A DNA stretch of 64,000 nt from Streptomyces xinghaiensis S187 (GCF_000220705.2 NZ_CP023202.1:2170001-2234000); one strand, 5' to 3'; shown: positions 42,110 to 51,888, numbered from the stretch's first letter. Numbers and translations: made by a program. Notes: a model not told the origin generated them from the sequence alone.

Positions 42110-42753
42110 TTCGCCACCTCGAGGTCGGGTACCACCTCGCGGAGCTGGTCCGCGGAGAGCGCTCCCTCGCGCAGCAGCACCGGCACCTTGCCGGTGACGT
42201 CCACGATGGAGGAGGCCACGGCGGCGGGGGTCGGCCCGCCGTCGAGGTAGACGGAGACGGAGTCGCCGAGCATCTCCTCCGCGGCGTCGCAGGTCTGCGG
42301 CGAGGGGTGGCCGGTGAGGTTGGCGCTGGAGACGGCCATCGGGCCGACCTCGGTCAGCAGCTCGATGGCGACCGGGTGCAGCGGCATGCGGACGGCGACG
42401 GTGCCGCGGGTGTCGCCCAGGTTCCACTGGAGCGAGGGCTGGTGCCGGGCGACGAGGGTGAGCGCGCCGGGCCAGAAGGCGTCGACGAGCTCCCAGGCGA
42501 GCTCCGAGAAGTCGGTGACCAGACCGTGCAGGGTGTTCGGCGAGCCGACGAGCACGGGCGAGGGCATGTTGCGGCCGCGGCCCTTGGCCTCCAGGAGGTC
42601 GCCGACGGCCTCGGCGCTGAACGCGTCCGCGCCGATCCCGTAGACGGTGTCGGTGGGGAGGACGACGAGTTCGCCGCGGCGGACGGCGGACGCGGCTTCG
42701 CGCAGCCCGGTCTTGCGGTCGGTCGCGTCGGTGCAGTCGTATCGCCGTGCCAT
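42106..42753 (-). CDS. tsaC: L-threonylcarbamoyladenylate synthase (Sua5/YrdC family)
   Basis: 215 residues, single YrdC domain without the Sua5 C-terminal extension. Motifs: GGELVVLPTDTVYGIGADAF (substrate pocket), KGRGRNMPSPVLVG, TVAVRMPLHPVAI and SSANLTGHPSP. It makes threonylcarbamoyl-AMP for the t6A modification of ANN-decoding tRNAs. It follows prmC on the minus strand and overlaps the phosphatase-like gene. Confidence 0.94.
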   Translation of the reverse strand: MARRYDCTDATDRKTGLREAASAVRRGELVVLPTDTVYGIGADAFSAEAVGDLLEAKGRGRNMPSPVLVGSPNTLHGLVTDFSELAWELVDAFWPGALTLVARHQPSLQWNLGDTRGTVAVRMPLHPVAIELLTEVGPMAVSSANLTGHPSPQTCDAAEEMLGDSVSVYLDGGPTPAAVASSIVDVTGKVPVLLREGALSADQLREVVPDLEVAN

Positions 42754-42856
42754 TAACGGGCCTCCCTCGGCCGGAGCGCTGTCCGCTCACTGGGGTCAGT
42801 GTGATGGGTGCGGCCGGTGTCGCCGCCGCTTCGGCGCGAAGCGGTCGCCGTGTCGG

Positions 42857-43768
42857 TCATGGCATGGCCCGGCGGGCCGTGGCGAACCGGGGACGGTTGT
42901 TGAGGTCGGGGTGGTCGGCCGCGTCGGCCCAGCCCCGCTCCTCGGTGAAGATCCACGGCACCTGGCCGCCCTGGGTGTCGGCGTGTTCGACGACGACGAC
43001 GCCGCCGGGGCGGAGCAGCCGGTGCGCGGTGCGCTCGATGCCGCGGATGGTGTCGAGGCCGTCCTCACCGGAGAAGAGCGCCAGTTCGGGATCGTGGTCG
43101 CGCGCCTCGGGGGCCACGTACTCCCACTCAGTGAGCGGGATGTACGGAGGGTTGGAGACGACGAGGTCCACCTGGCCGTCGAGCTCGGGGAGGGCGTCGA
43201 AGGCGTTCCCCTGGTGCAGGGTGACGCGGGAGCCCTCGACATTCCTGCGGGCCCAGCGCAGCGCGCCCTCGTCCAGCTCCACGGCGTGCACCCGGGAGCG
43301 CGGCACCTCCTGCGCGAGGGCCAGCGCGATGGCGCCGGAGCCGGAGCAGAGGTCGACGATCAGGGGTTCGGCCACGTCCATGGCGCGGACCGCGTCTATG
43401 GCCCAGCCGACGACCGACTCGGTCTCCGGGCGGGGCACGAACACCCCCGGCCCGACCTGGAGTTCCAGGTAGCGGAAGAAGGCGCGGCCGGTGATGTGCT
43501 GGAGCGGCTCGCGGGCCTCGCGGCGGGCCACGGCCTCCCAGTAGCGGGCGTCGAAGTCGGCGTCGGCGACGGTGTGCAGCTCGCTCCGCTTGACGTTGTG
43601 CACGAAGGCGGCGAGCTCCTCGGCGTCGAAGCGCGGTGAGGGCACGCCGGCGTCGGCCAGCCGCTGGGTGGCCTGGGCCACCTCGGCGAGCAGCAGCGAC
43701 CGGGGGCGCGCGGGGCGCCCGCCGGCAGCGGGCGGGTACGGGGGTCGTCCCCCGGATGAGGGCGGCAC
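42857..43768 (-). CDS. prmC: release factor glutamine methyltransferase
   Basis: 303 residues from GTG at 43768 with GGAGGAA six bases upstream. Helical N-terminal domain, SAM-binding VDLCSGSGAIALALA and the catalytic NPPY motif (VVSNPPYIPL). It methylates the Gln of the GGQ motif in release factors; its substrate RF1 is encoded immediately upstream. A Pro/Gly-rich N-terminal stretch of about 20 residues is unusual but common in GC-rich hosts. Confidence 0.94.
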   Translation of the reverse strand: MPPSSGGRPPYPPAAGGRPARPRSLLLAEVAQATQRLADAGVPSPRFDAEELAAFVHNVKRSELHTVADADFDARYWEAVARREAREPLQHITGRAFFRYLELQVGPGVFVPRPETESVVGWAIDAVRAMDVAEPLIVDLCSGSGAIALALAQEVPRSRVHAVELDEGALRWARRNVEGSRVTLHQGNAFDALPELDGQVDLVVSNPPYIPLTEWEYVAPEARDHDPELALFSGEDGLDTIRGIERTAHRLLRPGGVVVVEHADTQGGQVPWIFTEERGWADAADHPDLNNRPRFATARRAMP

Positions 43769-43835
43769 GCTGTTCCTCCAGCCGGTCCGGCGGTGCGGGC
43801 TTCGGTTCGTCCCCGGGGCGGGCGGACGACCGGGT

Positions 43836-44915
43836 CTACTGGGCGGCGGCCAGCTTGGCCGCCGAGTCGGCGTCCACGCAGGCCTGGATGACCGGGTCCA
43901 GGTCTCCGTCGAGCACCTGGTCCAGGTTGTACGCCTTGAAGCCGACGCGGTGGTCGGAGATGCGGTTCTCCGGGTAGTTGTAGGTGCGGATGCGCTCGGA
44001 GCGGTCGACGGTGCGGACCTGGCTGCGCCGGGCGTCCGACGCCTCCCGCTCCGCCTCCTCCTGCGCGGCGGCCAGCAGCCGGGAGCGGAGGATGCGCAGC
44101 GCCTGCTCCTTGTTCTGGAGCTGGCTCTTCTCGTTCTGGCAGGAGACGACGATGCCGGTGGGCAGGTGGGTGATGCGCACCGCGGAGTCGGTGGTGTTGA
44201 CGGACTGGCCGCCGGGGCCCGAGGAGCGGTAGACGTCGATCCGCAGGTCGTTCGGGCCGATCTCGACCTCGACCTCCTCGGCCTCGGGCGTGACGAGCAC
44301 GCCGGCGGCGGAGGTGTGGATGCGGCCCTGCGACTCGGTGGCCGGGACGCGCTGCACGCGGTGCACCCCGCCCTCGTACTTCAGCCGCGCCCAGACTCCC
44401 TGGCCGGGCTCGGTGGCGCCGTTCCCGCCCTTGGTCTTCACGGCGACCTGGACGTCCTTGTAGCCGCCGAGGTCGGACTCGTTGGCCTCCAGGATCTCGG
44501 TCTTCCAACCGGCGCGCTCGGCGTAGCGCAGGTACATCCGCAGCAGGTCGCCGGCGAACAGGGCCGACTCCTCGCCGCCCTCCCCCGCCTTGACCTCCAG
44601 GATCACGTCCTTGTCATCGCTGGGGTCGCGCGGGACGAGCAGCAGCCGCAGCCGCTCGGTGAGCTCCTCGCGCCGGATCTCCAGCTCCTTGACCTCGTCC
44701 GCGAAGTCGGGGTCGTCCAGCGCGAGTTCGCGCGCCGCCTCGATGTCGTCGCCGGTGCTCCGCCAGGAGCGGTACGCGGCGATGACCGGCGTCAGCTCGG
44801 CGTAGCGCTTGTTCAGCCGGGTCGCCTCGCGCTGGTCGGCGTGGACCGTGGGGTCGGCGAGCCGTTTCTCGAGATCGGCGTGCTCGCCGATCAGTTCTTC
44901 GACCGCCTCGAACAT
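43836..44915 (-). CDS. prfA: peptide chain release factor 1
   Basis: 359 residues, full length. GGQ motif near residue 236 in SSGPGGQSVNTTDSAV; the codon-recognition domain precedes it (AGKTEILEANESDLGGYK region follows the PxT-type tripeptide area). It reads UAA and UAG. It is followed by prmC and preceded by rpmE on the same strand, a standard actinobacterial block. Confidence 0.97.
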   Translation of the reverse strand: MFEAVEELIGEHADLEKRLADPTVHADQREATRLNKRYAELTPVIAAYRSWRSTGDDIEAARELALDDPDFADEVKELEIRREELTERLRLLLVPRDPSDDKDVILEVKAGEGGEESALFAGDLLRMYLRYAERAGWKTEILEANESDLGGYKDVQVAVKTKGGNGATEPGQGVWARLKYEGGVHRVQRVPATESQGRIHTSAAGVLVTPEAEEVEVEIGPNDLRIDVYRSSGPGGQSVNTTDSAVRITHLPTGIVVSCQNEKSQLQNKEQALRILRSRLLAAAQEEAEREASDARRSQVRTVDRSERIRTYNYPENRISDHRVGFKAYNLDQVLDGDLDPVIQACVDADSAAKLAAAQ

Positions 44916-45065
44916 CGGGATTCGTTTCCTCGGAAGTGGGGTGGGACGGGCGGGGCCGCCCGTGGGGGGTGGGTGCGGATGGCCGGGAGGGCCCGGTGGA
45001 CGACAAAGCGCCGGTCCGGCCGCCCCTGGCTGGAGGGGCGGCCGGAGTCCGGCGCCGTGGGGTCG

Positions 45066-45290
45066 CTACTTCTTGGCGGACCCGGCGTTCTTGCCGAAGC
45101 GGGCCTCGAAGCGGGCCACGCGGCCACCCGTGTCGAGGATCTTCTGCTTGCCCGTGTAGAACGGGTGGCACTCGGAGCACACATCGGCGCGGATGGCGCC
45201 CTCGGTGACGGTGCTGCGCGTGGTGAACGAGGCTCCGCAGGTGCAGCTCACCTGGGTCTCGACGTACTCGGGGTGGATGTCGCGCTTCAA
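45066..45290 (-). CDS. rpmE: ribosomal protein L31, zinc-binding form
   Basis: 74 residues starting MKRDIHPEYVETQVSCTCGA. The four Cys of the C+ type are present (CTC and CSEC motifs), binding one zinc ion. Streptomyces usually also carries a zinc-free copy induced under zinc limitation; that copy is not in this window. Good GGAGC-type ribosome binding site. Confidence 0.97.
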   Translation of the reverse strand: MKRDIHPEYVETQVSCTCGASFTTRSTVTEGAIRADVCSECHPFYTGKQKILDTGGRVARFEARFGKNAGSAKK

Positions 45291-45486
45291 GGGATGCTCC
45301 TAAGGTTCGGGAGGGCACCGGGTCGTCCGGGCCCCGCCTGCCCGATGGCGGACGAGGTGGGGTAACCGCCCGTACGTGAACCGGGGCCGACGCACCAGTC
45401 TGCCAGGACCGGGCGCATCTCCCAAAACCGGGGGCGGGGCCGTTCTATTCCCCGCCCCGCCCGCCCCCGGCCGCCCGGGGCCGCCC

Positions 45487-45526
45487 GGGGCGGGCCGGGG
45501 CGGGCCGGGGCGGGCCGGGGCGGGCC
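45487..45526. repeat. four tandem copies of a 10-bp GC repeat
   Basis: GGGGCGGGCC repeated four times without interruption between the LCP-protein stop and rpmE, preceded by related GGGGCCGCCC sequence. It may form a G-rich structure or fold with the preceding CCCGGG into a terminator. Copy number probably varies between strains. Confidence 0.7.
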
Positions 45527-45542
45527 GCCCAGCCCCGGGCCC

Positions 45543-46655
45543 TCAGGAGCCGCCGAGGACCTCGTCGGAGTCCTCGCGGGCCTGGTCCCCGGCGGAGCCC
45601 TCGGTCACGGAGTCCGGGACGGGCCGGTCCCGGCGGAGGGCGTCCCAGACGGTGCGGGTCTTGTCCTTCAGCGGCACCACGCGGTTGCCGTCCTCCGGGT
45701 CGTACTCCACCGGCAGGGTGATCATCTTCAGGTCCTCGGAGCCGATCTCCCGCATGCTCCGGGAGAAGTCCAGCAGCTTCTTCACCCCGGCCAGCCCGGA
45801 ATCGGTGGTGAGGGCCTTGGTGGCGGTGTCGGCGACGCCGTAGAGCTTGCCCGGGTCGCTGAAGAGGCCGATCTCCCCCACCTGGTCGAGCAGGGCCTTG
45901 AGGAAGGCCTGCTGGAGGTGTATCCGGCCGAGGTCGCTGCCGTTGCCGATGGCGTGCCGGGTGCGGACCAGGCCGAGGGCCTGCTCGCCGTCGAGGACGT
46001 GGGTGCCGGGGGGCAGGTCGAGCCGGCTCTTCTTGTCCTTGATCCGCTCCTCGGTGGTGAGCTCCACGCCGCCGAGTTCGTCGACGAGCTCCTTGAAGCC
46101 GGTGAAGTCGATCTCCAGATAGTGGTCCATCCGGATGCCGGAGACGGCCTCGGCGGTCTTGACGGCGCAGGCCGGCCCGCCGATCTTGTACGCCTCGTTG
46201 AACATCGCGCGCCGGGCGGGCGGGTGCGTCCCCTCGCCGTCCTTGCGGTCGCAGGCGGGGCGCCGCACCAGGGTGTCCCGGGGGATGCTGACGACGGTGG
46301 CCTCGCGGCGGCCCTCGTGGATGTGGACGATCATCGCCGTGTCGGAGCGGGAGCCGCTCTCGCCGGCGCTGCCGTACTCCTTGTTGGCGCCTTTGCGGGA
46401 GTCGGAGCCGAGCACCAGGATGTCCGTCGAGCCGTTGTCGAGGTCCTCGGGCCGGTCGCTGCCGAGGGCGGCGTCGATGTCGATGTCGCTGAGGTTGCCG
46501 TCGAGCTTCGTCCAGACGTAGCCCAGGCCGGCGCCGGCCAGCAGCACGACCGCGGAGAGTACCCAGGCGGTGATTCTCAGCGCTCGGCGGCGGGCGGTGC
46601 CCCGGTCGCCGGTACCGGATGCCCCGCTCTCCCCGTTCGTCGCTTCGTCCGCCAT
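45543..46655 (-). CDS. LCP (LytR-CpsA-Psr) family cell-wall polymer ligase
   Basis: 370 residues from ATG at 46655 with GGGGAG five bases upstream. A short basic cytoplasmic start and one membrane helix (ITAWVLSAVVLLAGAGLGYVW, about 28-48) precede the extracellular LCP domain. It has VLGSDSRKG, SDTAMIVHIHEG, VSIPRDTLV and the HYLEIDFTGFKELVDELGGVEL segment with conserved Arg/Asp residues. LCP enzymes attach undecaprenyl-linked glycopolymers to peptidoglycan. Confidence 0.93.
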   Translation of the reverse strand: MADEATNGESGASGTGDRGTARRRALRITAWVLSAVVLLAGAGLGYVWTKLDGNLSDIDIDAALGSDRPEDLDNGSTDILVLGSDSRKGANKEYGSAGESGSRSDTAMIVHIHEGRREATVVSIPRDTLVRRPACDRKDGEGTHPPARRAMFNEAYKIGGPACAVKTAEAVSGIRMDHYLEIDFTGFKELVDELGGVELTTEERIKDKKSRLDLPPGTHVLDGEQALGLVRTRHAIGNGSDLGRIHLQQAFLKALLDQVGEIGLFSDPGKLYGVADTATKALTTDSGLAGVKKLLDFSRSMREIGSEDLKMITLPVEYDPEDGNRVVPLKDKTRTVWDALRRDRPVPDSVTEGSAGDQAREDSDEVLGGS

Positions 46656-46839
46656 GTGCTCCCCACGTCGTCGCTGTCCGGTTACCCCCATTTGGAGTCC
46701 TCAGACCCCCGGCGCCGGTCCCCCGGCACGGCCGGGCACCGGAGAGGGGCCCGGCCGCCCCCGGTACGCGGCGAGGGGGCTCCCCCGCCGTGGCGGTGGA
46801 GCCCCCTTCCGGCTGCCGTGGTCTCCCGCGGCGGCCGGG

Positions 46840-48933
46840 TCAGTCGTTGCCGTTGCCCGGTGCCGGGGTGGTCTTCTGGATCTGGAGCAGGAACTCCGCG
46901 TTGCTCTTGGTCTCCTTGAGCTTGTCCAGGAGCAGCTCGATGGCCTGCTGGGAGTCCAGGGCGTGCAGCACCCGGCGGAGCTTCCAGGTGATCGCGAGCT
47001 CGTCGCTGCCGAGCAGGATCTCCTCCTTGCGGGTACCGGACGCGTCGACGTCCACCGAGGGGAAGATCCGCTTGTCGGAGAGCCGGCGGTCGAGCTTGAG
47101 CTCCAGGTTGCCGGTGCCCTTGAACTCCTCGAAGATCACCTCGTCCATCCGCGAGCCGGTGTCGACCAGCGCGGTGGCCAGGATGGTCAGCGAGCCGCCG
47201 TCCTCGATGTTCCGCGCGGCGCCGAAGAAGCGCTTCGGCGGGTACAGCGCGGTGGAGTCGACACCACCGGAGAGAATCCGGCCGGAGGCCGGGGCCGCGA
47301 GGTTGTACGCGCGGCCGAGGCGGGTGATCGAGTCCAGCAGGACGACCACGTCGTGACCCAGCTCGACCAGGCGCTTGGCCCGCTCGATGGCCAGCTCGGC
47401 GACGGTGGTGTGGTCCTCGGCGGGGCGGTCGAAGGTCGAGGAGATGACCTCGCCCTTCACCGACCGCTGCATGTCGGTGACCTCTTCCGGACGCTCGTCG
47501 ACGAGGACGACCATCAGGTGGCACTCGGGGTTGTTGCGGGTGATCGCGTTGGCGATCGCCTGCATGATCATGGTCTTGCCGGTCTTCGGCGGGGCCACGA
47601 TCAGACCGCGCTGGCCCTTGCCGATCGGTGCGACCAGATCGATGATCCGGGTCGTCATCAGGTTCGGCTCGGTCTCCAGACGGAGCCGGTCCTGCGGGTA
47701 GAGCGGGGTGAGCTTGCCGAACTCCGGGCGGCCGCGGCCCGTCTCGGGCGCCATGCCGTTCACCGAGTCCAGCCGCACCAGGGCGTTGAACTTCTCGCGC
47801 CGCTCGCCCTCGCGGGGCTGGCGGACCGCCCCGGTGACGTGGTCGCCCTTGCGCAGGCCGTTCTTGCGGACCTGGGCGAGGGAGACGTAGACGTCGTTCG
47901 GGCCCGGCAGGTAGCCGGAGGTCCGGATGAACGCGTAGTTGTCGAGGATGTCGAGGATGCCCGCGACGGGGATCAGGACGTCGTCCTCGGAGACCTGCGG
48001 CTCGCCGCCGAACTCCTCGCGCCCGCGGCGGCCCCGGCGGTCGCGGTAGCGCCCGCGGCGGCCGCGGCGGCCGCCCTCGAAGTCGTCGCCGTCGTCGTCG
48101 CGCTGCTGCTGGCCGCCGCGCTGGTCGCGCTGGCGGTTGCCGCCCTGGCCGCCGCCGTCGTCGTTCTTGTTGCGGCGGTTGTTGCCGCGGTCGCCGCGCT
48201 CGCCGCGGTTGTCCCCGCGGTCACGGCGGTCGCCCTTCTGGCCGCCCTGGCGGTCGCCGCCCTGGCCACCGCCCTGACGGTCGCGGTCGCCGCCCTTGCC
48301 GCCGCGGCCCTCGGCGCCGGCGCCGTCCTGCCGCTCCCCGCCCTGCGGGGCGGTGCGGGTCTCGGCGCGGCTCCGGTCGCCCTCCTGGGCTCCACCGGAG
48401 GTGTCGGCGGCGGTCTCCTCGGGGCTGCCGGCCTGCGCGGTCGCGCGGCGCCGACGGCGCTCGCCGCCCTGCGGCGGCTCGTCACTGGCCGGCTGGCCGG
48501 GGATGTCGATCTGCTGCTGGGGGCCGGTCTTGCCCTCGGCGCGGTCCGCGGCCTCGGCTCCGGCGCCCTCCTCGCCCGTACGGGCCTTGGAGGTGGCGCG
48601 GCGGCGCGGCTTGGCGGGGGCGGCGTCGGCGGAGGACGCGGCCTGGTCCGCGGAGTCCTTGGCGGGGGCGGCGCCGCCCGCCTGCTTCTCCTTGATGACC
48701 TCGATGAGTTGGCTCTTGCGCATCCGCGCGGTGCCCTTGATGCCGAGCGCGGAGGCAACCTGCTGCAGCTCGGCCAGGACCATGCCCTCGAGGCCGGTGC
48801 CGGAACGGCGTCGCCTCGGAGCACCAGTGGCAGCACCGGTGGCAGGCGCGGCAGGAGCGTCCGTGGCGGGCGCGGAGGCTGCGCCGACGTTCTCGTCGGC
48901 AGTCACGCCCATCAGATCGGTGGTGTCGCTCAC
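46840..48933 (-). CDS. rho: transcription termination factor Rho with large RG-rich insertion
   Basis: 697 residues from GTG at 48933 (SDTTDLMGVTADENVG) with AAGGA seven bases upstream. N-terminal Rho_N helix (LQQVASALGIKGTARMRKSQ) is followed by about 230 low-complexity residues rich in Arg, Gly, Asp, Asn and Gln, then the cold-shock-like RNA-binding domain and the RecA-type motor (Walker A APPKTGKTMIMQ, LIVLVDERPEEVTDMQRS). The insertion, typical of high-GC actinobacteria, adds a second RNA-binding surface and may favour condensate formation. Confidence 0.96.
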   Translation of the reverse strand: MSDTTDLMGVTADENVGAASAPATDAPAAPATGAATGAPRRRRSGTGLEGMVLAELQQVASALGIKGTARMRKSQLIEVIKEKQAGGAAPAKDSADQAASSADAAPAKPRRRATSKARTGEEGAGAEAADRAEGKTGPQQQIDIPGQPASDEPPQGGERRRRRATAQAGSPEETAADTSGGAQEGDRSRAETRTAPQGGERQDGAGAEGRGGKGGDRDRQGGGQGGDRQGGQKGDRRDRGDNRGERGDRGNNRRNKNDDGGGQGGNRQRDQRGGQQQRDDDGDDFEGGRRGRRGRYRDRRGRRGREEFGGEPQVSEDDVLIPVAGILDILDNYAFIRTSGYLPGPNDVYVSLAQVRKNGLRKGDHVTGAVRQPREGERREKFNALVRLDSVNGMAPETGRGRPEFGKLTPLYPQDRLRLETEPNLMTTRIIDLVAPIGKGQRGLIVAPPKTGKTMIMQAIANAITRNNPECHLMVVLVDERPEEVTDMQRSVKGEVISSTFDRPAEDHTTVAELAIERAKRLVELGHDVVVLLDSITRLGRAYNLAAPASGRILSGGVDSTALYPPKRFFGAARNIEDGGSLTILATALVDTGSRMDEVIFEEFKGTGNLELKLDRRLSDKRIFPSVDVDASGTRKEEILLGSDELAITWKLRRVLHALDSQQAIELLLDKLKETKSNAEFLLQIQKTTPAPGNGND

Positions 48934-49286
48934 GAAGGGTCCTTCCCTGGAGCGGGCGTCGGCCTGTCTGGCTCGGCGACCGGTTGTGCTGTCCGGCTGC
49001 GGTCTTGGGTGTCCCGGACCGGCCGGTGCGGTGGTCCCGCCCATAGGCGGAGAATCATGGATTGGCCCGGCGGGGAGACTGTCCGGATGTCCGCCACGCC
49101 GATTCCGGAGCGTGCTCACATCTGCTCAGGCAGGCTGCACAGGCAGTTGAGGAGGCTCCCGGAAGAATGGTGTCCCCGAGGGGGACACAAAGCACCGCAC
49201 CGCTCAGGTGCCAGGTGCTGACTTGAGGTTAACACTACCGGACCCAACAAACATTCCCCCTCTCGAAGACCGGCAATCGTTGGATG
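48934..49286 (-). promoter_or_regulatory. rho leader region with short upstream frame
   Basis: 353 bp between thrB and rho. On the minus strand, a GAGAGGGGGA-type site precedes ATG at 49254, opening a 16-codon frame (MFVGSGSVNLKSAPGT) that stops at 49204. Escherichia coli rho is autoregulated through a leader with a short peptide, so this could be a functional analogue. Evidence is the site and position only. Confidence 0.3.
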
Positions 49287-50243
49287 TCACCCGGCGGTCC
49301 GCGGGCTGCCCCCGGGGATTCCGCCCTGCCCCGTCAGCGGCAGGACACAGGTGCCCGAGCCGTCCAGGGACAGCCTGTTGGCCGCCCATCCCTCCCCGGC
49401 GAGCTGCGCGACCTTGTCGGCCGTGCTCTCCTCGGCGAGGGCCAGCACCGTCGGGCCGGCGCCGGAGATGACGGCGGGGACGCCGTCCTGGCGGAGCCGG
49501 GCCACCAGGGCCGCGCTCTCCGGCATCGCCGGGGCCCGGTACTCCTGGTGGAGCCGGTCCTCGGTGGCGGCGAGCAGCAGTTCGGGACGCCGGGTGAGGG
49601 CCTCGACGAGCAGGGCGGCCCGGCCGGCGTTGGCGGCGGCGTCGACGTGCGGCACCATGCGCGGCAGCAGGCCGCGGGCGGTCTCGGTGAGCACGGGGGT
49701 GGAGGGGACGAAGACCACGGGCACGACGCTCGGCGCGGGGTCCATCCGGATGGCGCGGGCTGATCCGCCGTCGGTCCAGGCGAGGGTGAAGCCGCCGAGC
49801 AGGCAGGCGGCGACGTTGTCGGGGTGGCCCTCGATCTCGGTGGCCAGCTCCAGCAGCGCGGTGTCGTCGAGCTTCTCGGCCCCGCCTATCGTCACCGCGC
49901 GGGCGGCGGTGATGCCGGCGCAGATGGCGGCGGAGGACGAGCCCAGGCCGCGGCCGTGCGGGATGCGGTTGGCGCAGACCACTTCGAGGCCGCGCGGCTG
50001 GCCGCCGAGCAGGTCGAAGGCGGTGCGCAGGGAGCGTACGAGGAGGTGGCTCTCGTCCCGCGGGAGCGTTTCGGCGCCCTCGCCGGCGATGTCGATGTGC
50101 AGCCCCGACTCGGCGACGCGGACCACGACGTCGTCGTAGAGCCCCAGGCCGAGGCCGAAGGCATCGAAGCCGGGGCCGAGATTGGCGCTGGTCGCGGGGG
50201 TGCGCACCCGGACGGCGGCGGCTCGGAAGGCGGGACCGGCCAT
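49287..50243 (-). CDS. thrB: homoserine kinase
   Basis: 318 residues from ATG at 50243 with GGAGAG upstream (MAGPAFRAAAVRVRTPATSA). GHMP-kinase signature PHGRGLGSSSAAI, N-terminal NLGPGFDAFGLGL and late SGAGPTVLAL. It phosphorylates homoserine for threonine synthesis. It follows thrC and hom on the same strand, but 543 bp separates it from thrC, so it may have its own promoter. Confidence 0.95.
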   Translation of the reverse strand: MAGPAFRAAAVRVRTPATSANLGPGFDAFGLGLGLYDDVVVRVAESGLHIDIAGEGAETLPRDESHLLVRSLRTAFDLLGGQPRGLEVVCANRIPHGRGLGSSSAAICAGITAARAVTIGGAEKLDDTALLELATEIEGHPDNVAACLLGGFTLAWTDGGSARAIRMDPAPSVVPVVFVPSTPVLTETARGLLPRMVPHVDAAANAGRAALLVEALTRRPELLLAATEDRLHQEYRAPAMPESAALVARLRQDGVPAVISGAGPTVLALAEESTADKVAQLAGEGWAANRLSLDGSGTCVLPLTGQGGIPGGSPRTAG

Positions 50244-50786
50244 CGCTCGATGACTCTCCTTGTTCTGGGGCTGCGGGATTCCCTCGGTGGGACCCCGCCG
50301 GGGTCGGCGTGCAGAGGCTTCTGCCAGGGACTCCGCCCGTGGCCGGTGGCGGCCCGGCAGTGCTGGCTCTGCCAGTACTCTGCGTGCCCTGCCGGGGCCA
50401 TGCATATGCATCCGGCATGCGGGGGACGGGCGGGGTTCGTCCTCCAGCCTATCGAAGGAAGGTTCTGTCGCGACATAGGGCGCACAGGAGGCGCACGATG
50501 CGTGTCGTCCCCGTTCCGTGCTTCCGGATACGGTCTGCGGCGGTTGCGGCCGGAGCGGGCCGGACCAGGCGTTTCCGCCCGGTCCGGGGCTCCTGTCACC
50601 GTCTGCGGGGGCTTGGGCGCGGCCGGGTGGCCGAGGAGGATGCGTACCGGCCCGTGGCGCCTGTTCCAAGAGCGGTGGCGGGGGGTCCGGTGGCGCAGTT
50701 CCGGCGCGGATACCGCCGGGTCCCGGCCGGCCCCCGGCGCGGGCGGTTCGCGCGCGTCCGCGCCGGGGGGCCTTCCGGCGGGTCGG
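50244..50786. other. long intergenic region between thrC and thrB
   Basis: 543 bp with no supported gene. It contains a perfect 12-bp palindrome ATGCATATGCAT at 50400-50411 and a GATAGGCT (minus strand, near 50445-50455) that could be a -10 region for thrB. No leader peptide rich in Thr or Ile codons is apparent. Confidence 0.4.
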
Positions 50787-51878
50787 TCAGGCCAGGCCGA
50801 GCCGTTCGGCGGCCACGTCGGCGTCCACGGGGACGGTCACCGGCTGCGGTGCGCCGGCGACGGCCCAGTCCGGGTCCTTGAGGCCGTTGCCGGTGACGGT
50901 GCACACGATGCGCTGGCCGGGGTCGACCTTGCCCTGCTCGGCGGCCTTCAGCAGGCCGGCGACGCTCGCGGCCGAGGCGGGTTCGACGAACACGCCCTCC
51001 TGGGAGGCCAGCAACCGGTAGGCGGCCAGGATCTGACGGTCCGTCACCTCGTCGATGAGGCCGCCCGACTCGTCCCGGGCCCGCTCGGCGAACTCCCACG
51101 AGGCCGGGTTGCCGATGCGGATGGCCGTCGCGATGGTGTGCGGGTCCTTGACCGGCTCGCCGCGCACGATCGGCGCGGAACCGGAGGCCTGGAAGCCCCA
51201 CATCCGCGGGCGCCGGTCCGCCATGCCGTCGGCGGCGTACTCGCTGTAACCGCGCCAGTAGGCGGTGATGTTGCCCGCGTTGCCGACCGGGAGGACGTGG
51301 ATGTCGGGGGCGTCGCCCAGCATGTCGGCGATCTCGAACGCCGCGGTCTTCTGGCCCTCGATGCGGACCGGGTTGACCGAATTGACCAGCGACACCGGGT
51401 ACTTGTCGGAAAGGCCGCGGGCCAGCGTCAGGCAGTCGTCGAAGTTCCCGTCCACCTGGAGGATCTTCGCACCGTGCACCAGGGCCTGGCCCATCTTGCC
51501 CAGCGCGATCTTGCCCTGCGGCACCAGCACCGCGCAGACCATCCCGGCCCGCACCGCGTACGCGGCGGCCGAGGCGGAGGTGTTGCCGGTGGAGGCGCAG
51601 ATGACGGCCTGCGCGCCCTCCTCCTTGGCCCGGGTGATGGCCATCGTCATCCCGCGGTCCTTGAAGGAGCCGGTGGGGTTGGCGCCCTCGACCTTGAGAT
51701 GGACCTCGCAGCCCGTGCGCTCGGAGAGCACCTGTGCGGGGACGAGCGGCGTGCCGCCCTCGCGGAGGGTGACGACCTCGGTGTCCGCGGTCACCGGCAG
51801 CCGGTCGCGGTACTCCTCGATCACCCCCCGCCACTGGTGGGTGGCGCCCCGGCGGGGACCTGTGCTGTGTGCGGCCAT
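50787..51878 (-). CDS. thrC: threonine synthase
   Basis: 363 residues from ATG at 51878 with AAGGAAG upstream (MAAHSTGPRRGATHQWRG). PLP Lys in NPTGSFKDRGMTMA, glycine-rich phosphate loop VGNAGNITAYWRG, substrate-recognition STGNTSASAA. It converts O-phosphohomoserine to threonine. It lies 10 bp after hom. Confidence 0.96.
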   Translation of the reverse strand: MAAHSTGPRRGATHQWRGVIEEYRDRLPVTADTEVVTLREGGTPLVPAQVLSERTGCEVHLKVEGANPTGSFKDRGMTMAITRAKEEGAQAVICASTGNTSASAAAYAVRAGMVCAVLVPQGKIALGKMGQALVHGAKILQVDGNFDDCLTLARGLSDKYPVSLVNSVNPVRIEGQKTAAFEIADMLGDAPDIHVLPVGNAGNITAYWRGYSEYAADGMADRRPRMWGFQASGSAPIVRGEPVKDPHTIATAIRIGNPASWEFAERARDESGGLIDEVTDRQILAAYRLLASQEGVFVEPASAASVAGLLKAAEQGKVDPGQRIVCTVTGNGLKDPDWAVAGAPQPVTVPVDADVAAERLGLA

Positions 51879-51888
51879 GGTTTCTTCC

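Noticed and set aside
42753..42956. Small minus-strand frame between tsaC and prmC
   Set aside because: It overlaps the 3' end of prmC, its product is low-complexity Arg/Pro/His and no ribosome binding site is visible.
48000..48300. Repeat-rich segment in rho as a CRISPR-like array
   Set aside because: The repeats are short, irregular and in frame, encoding the RG/N/D-rich insertion; there are no spacers.
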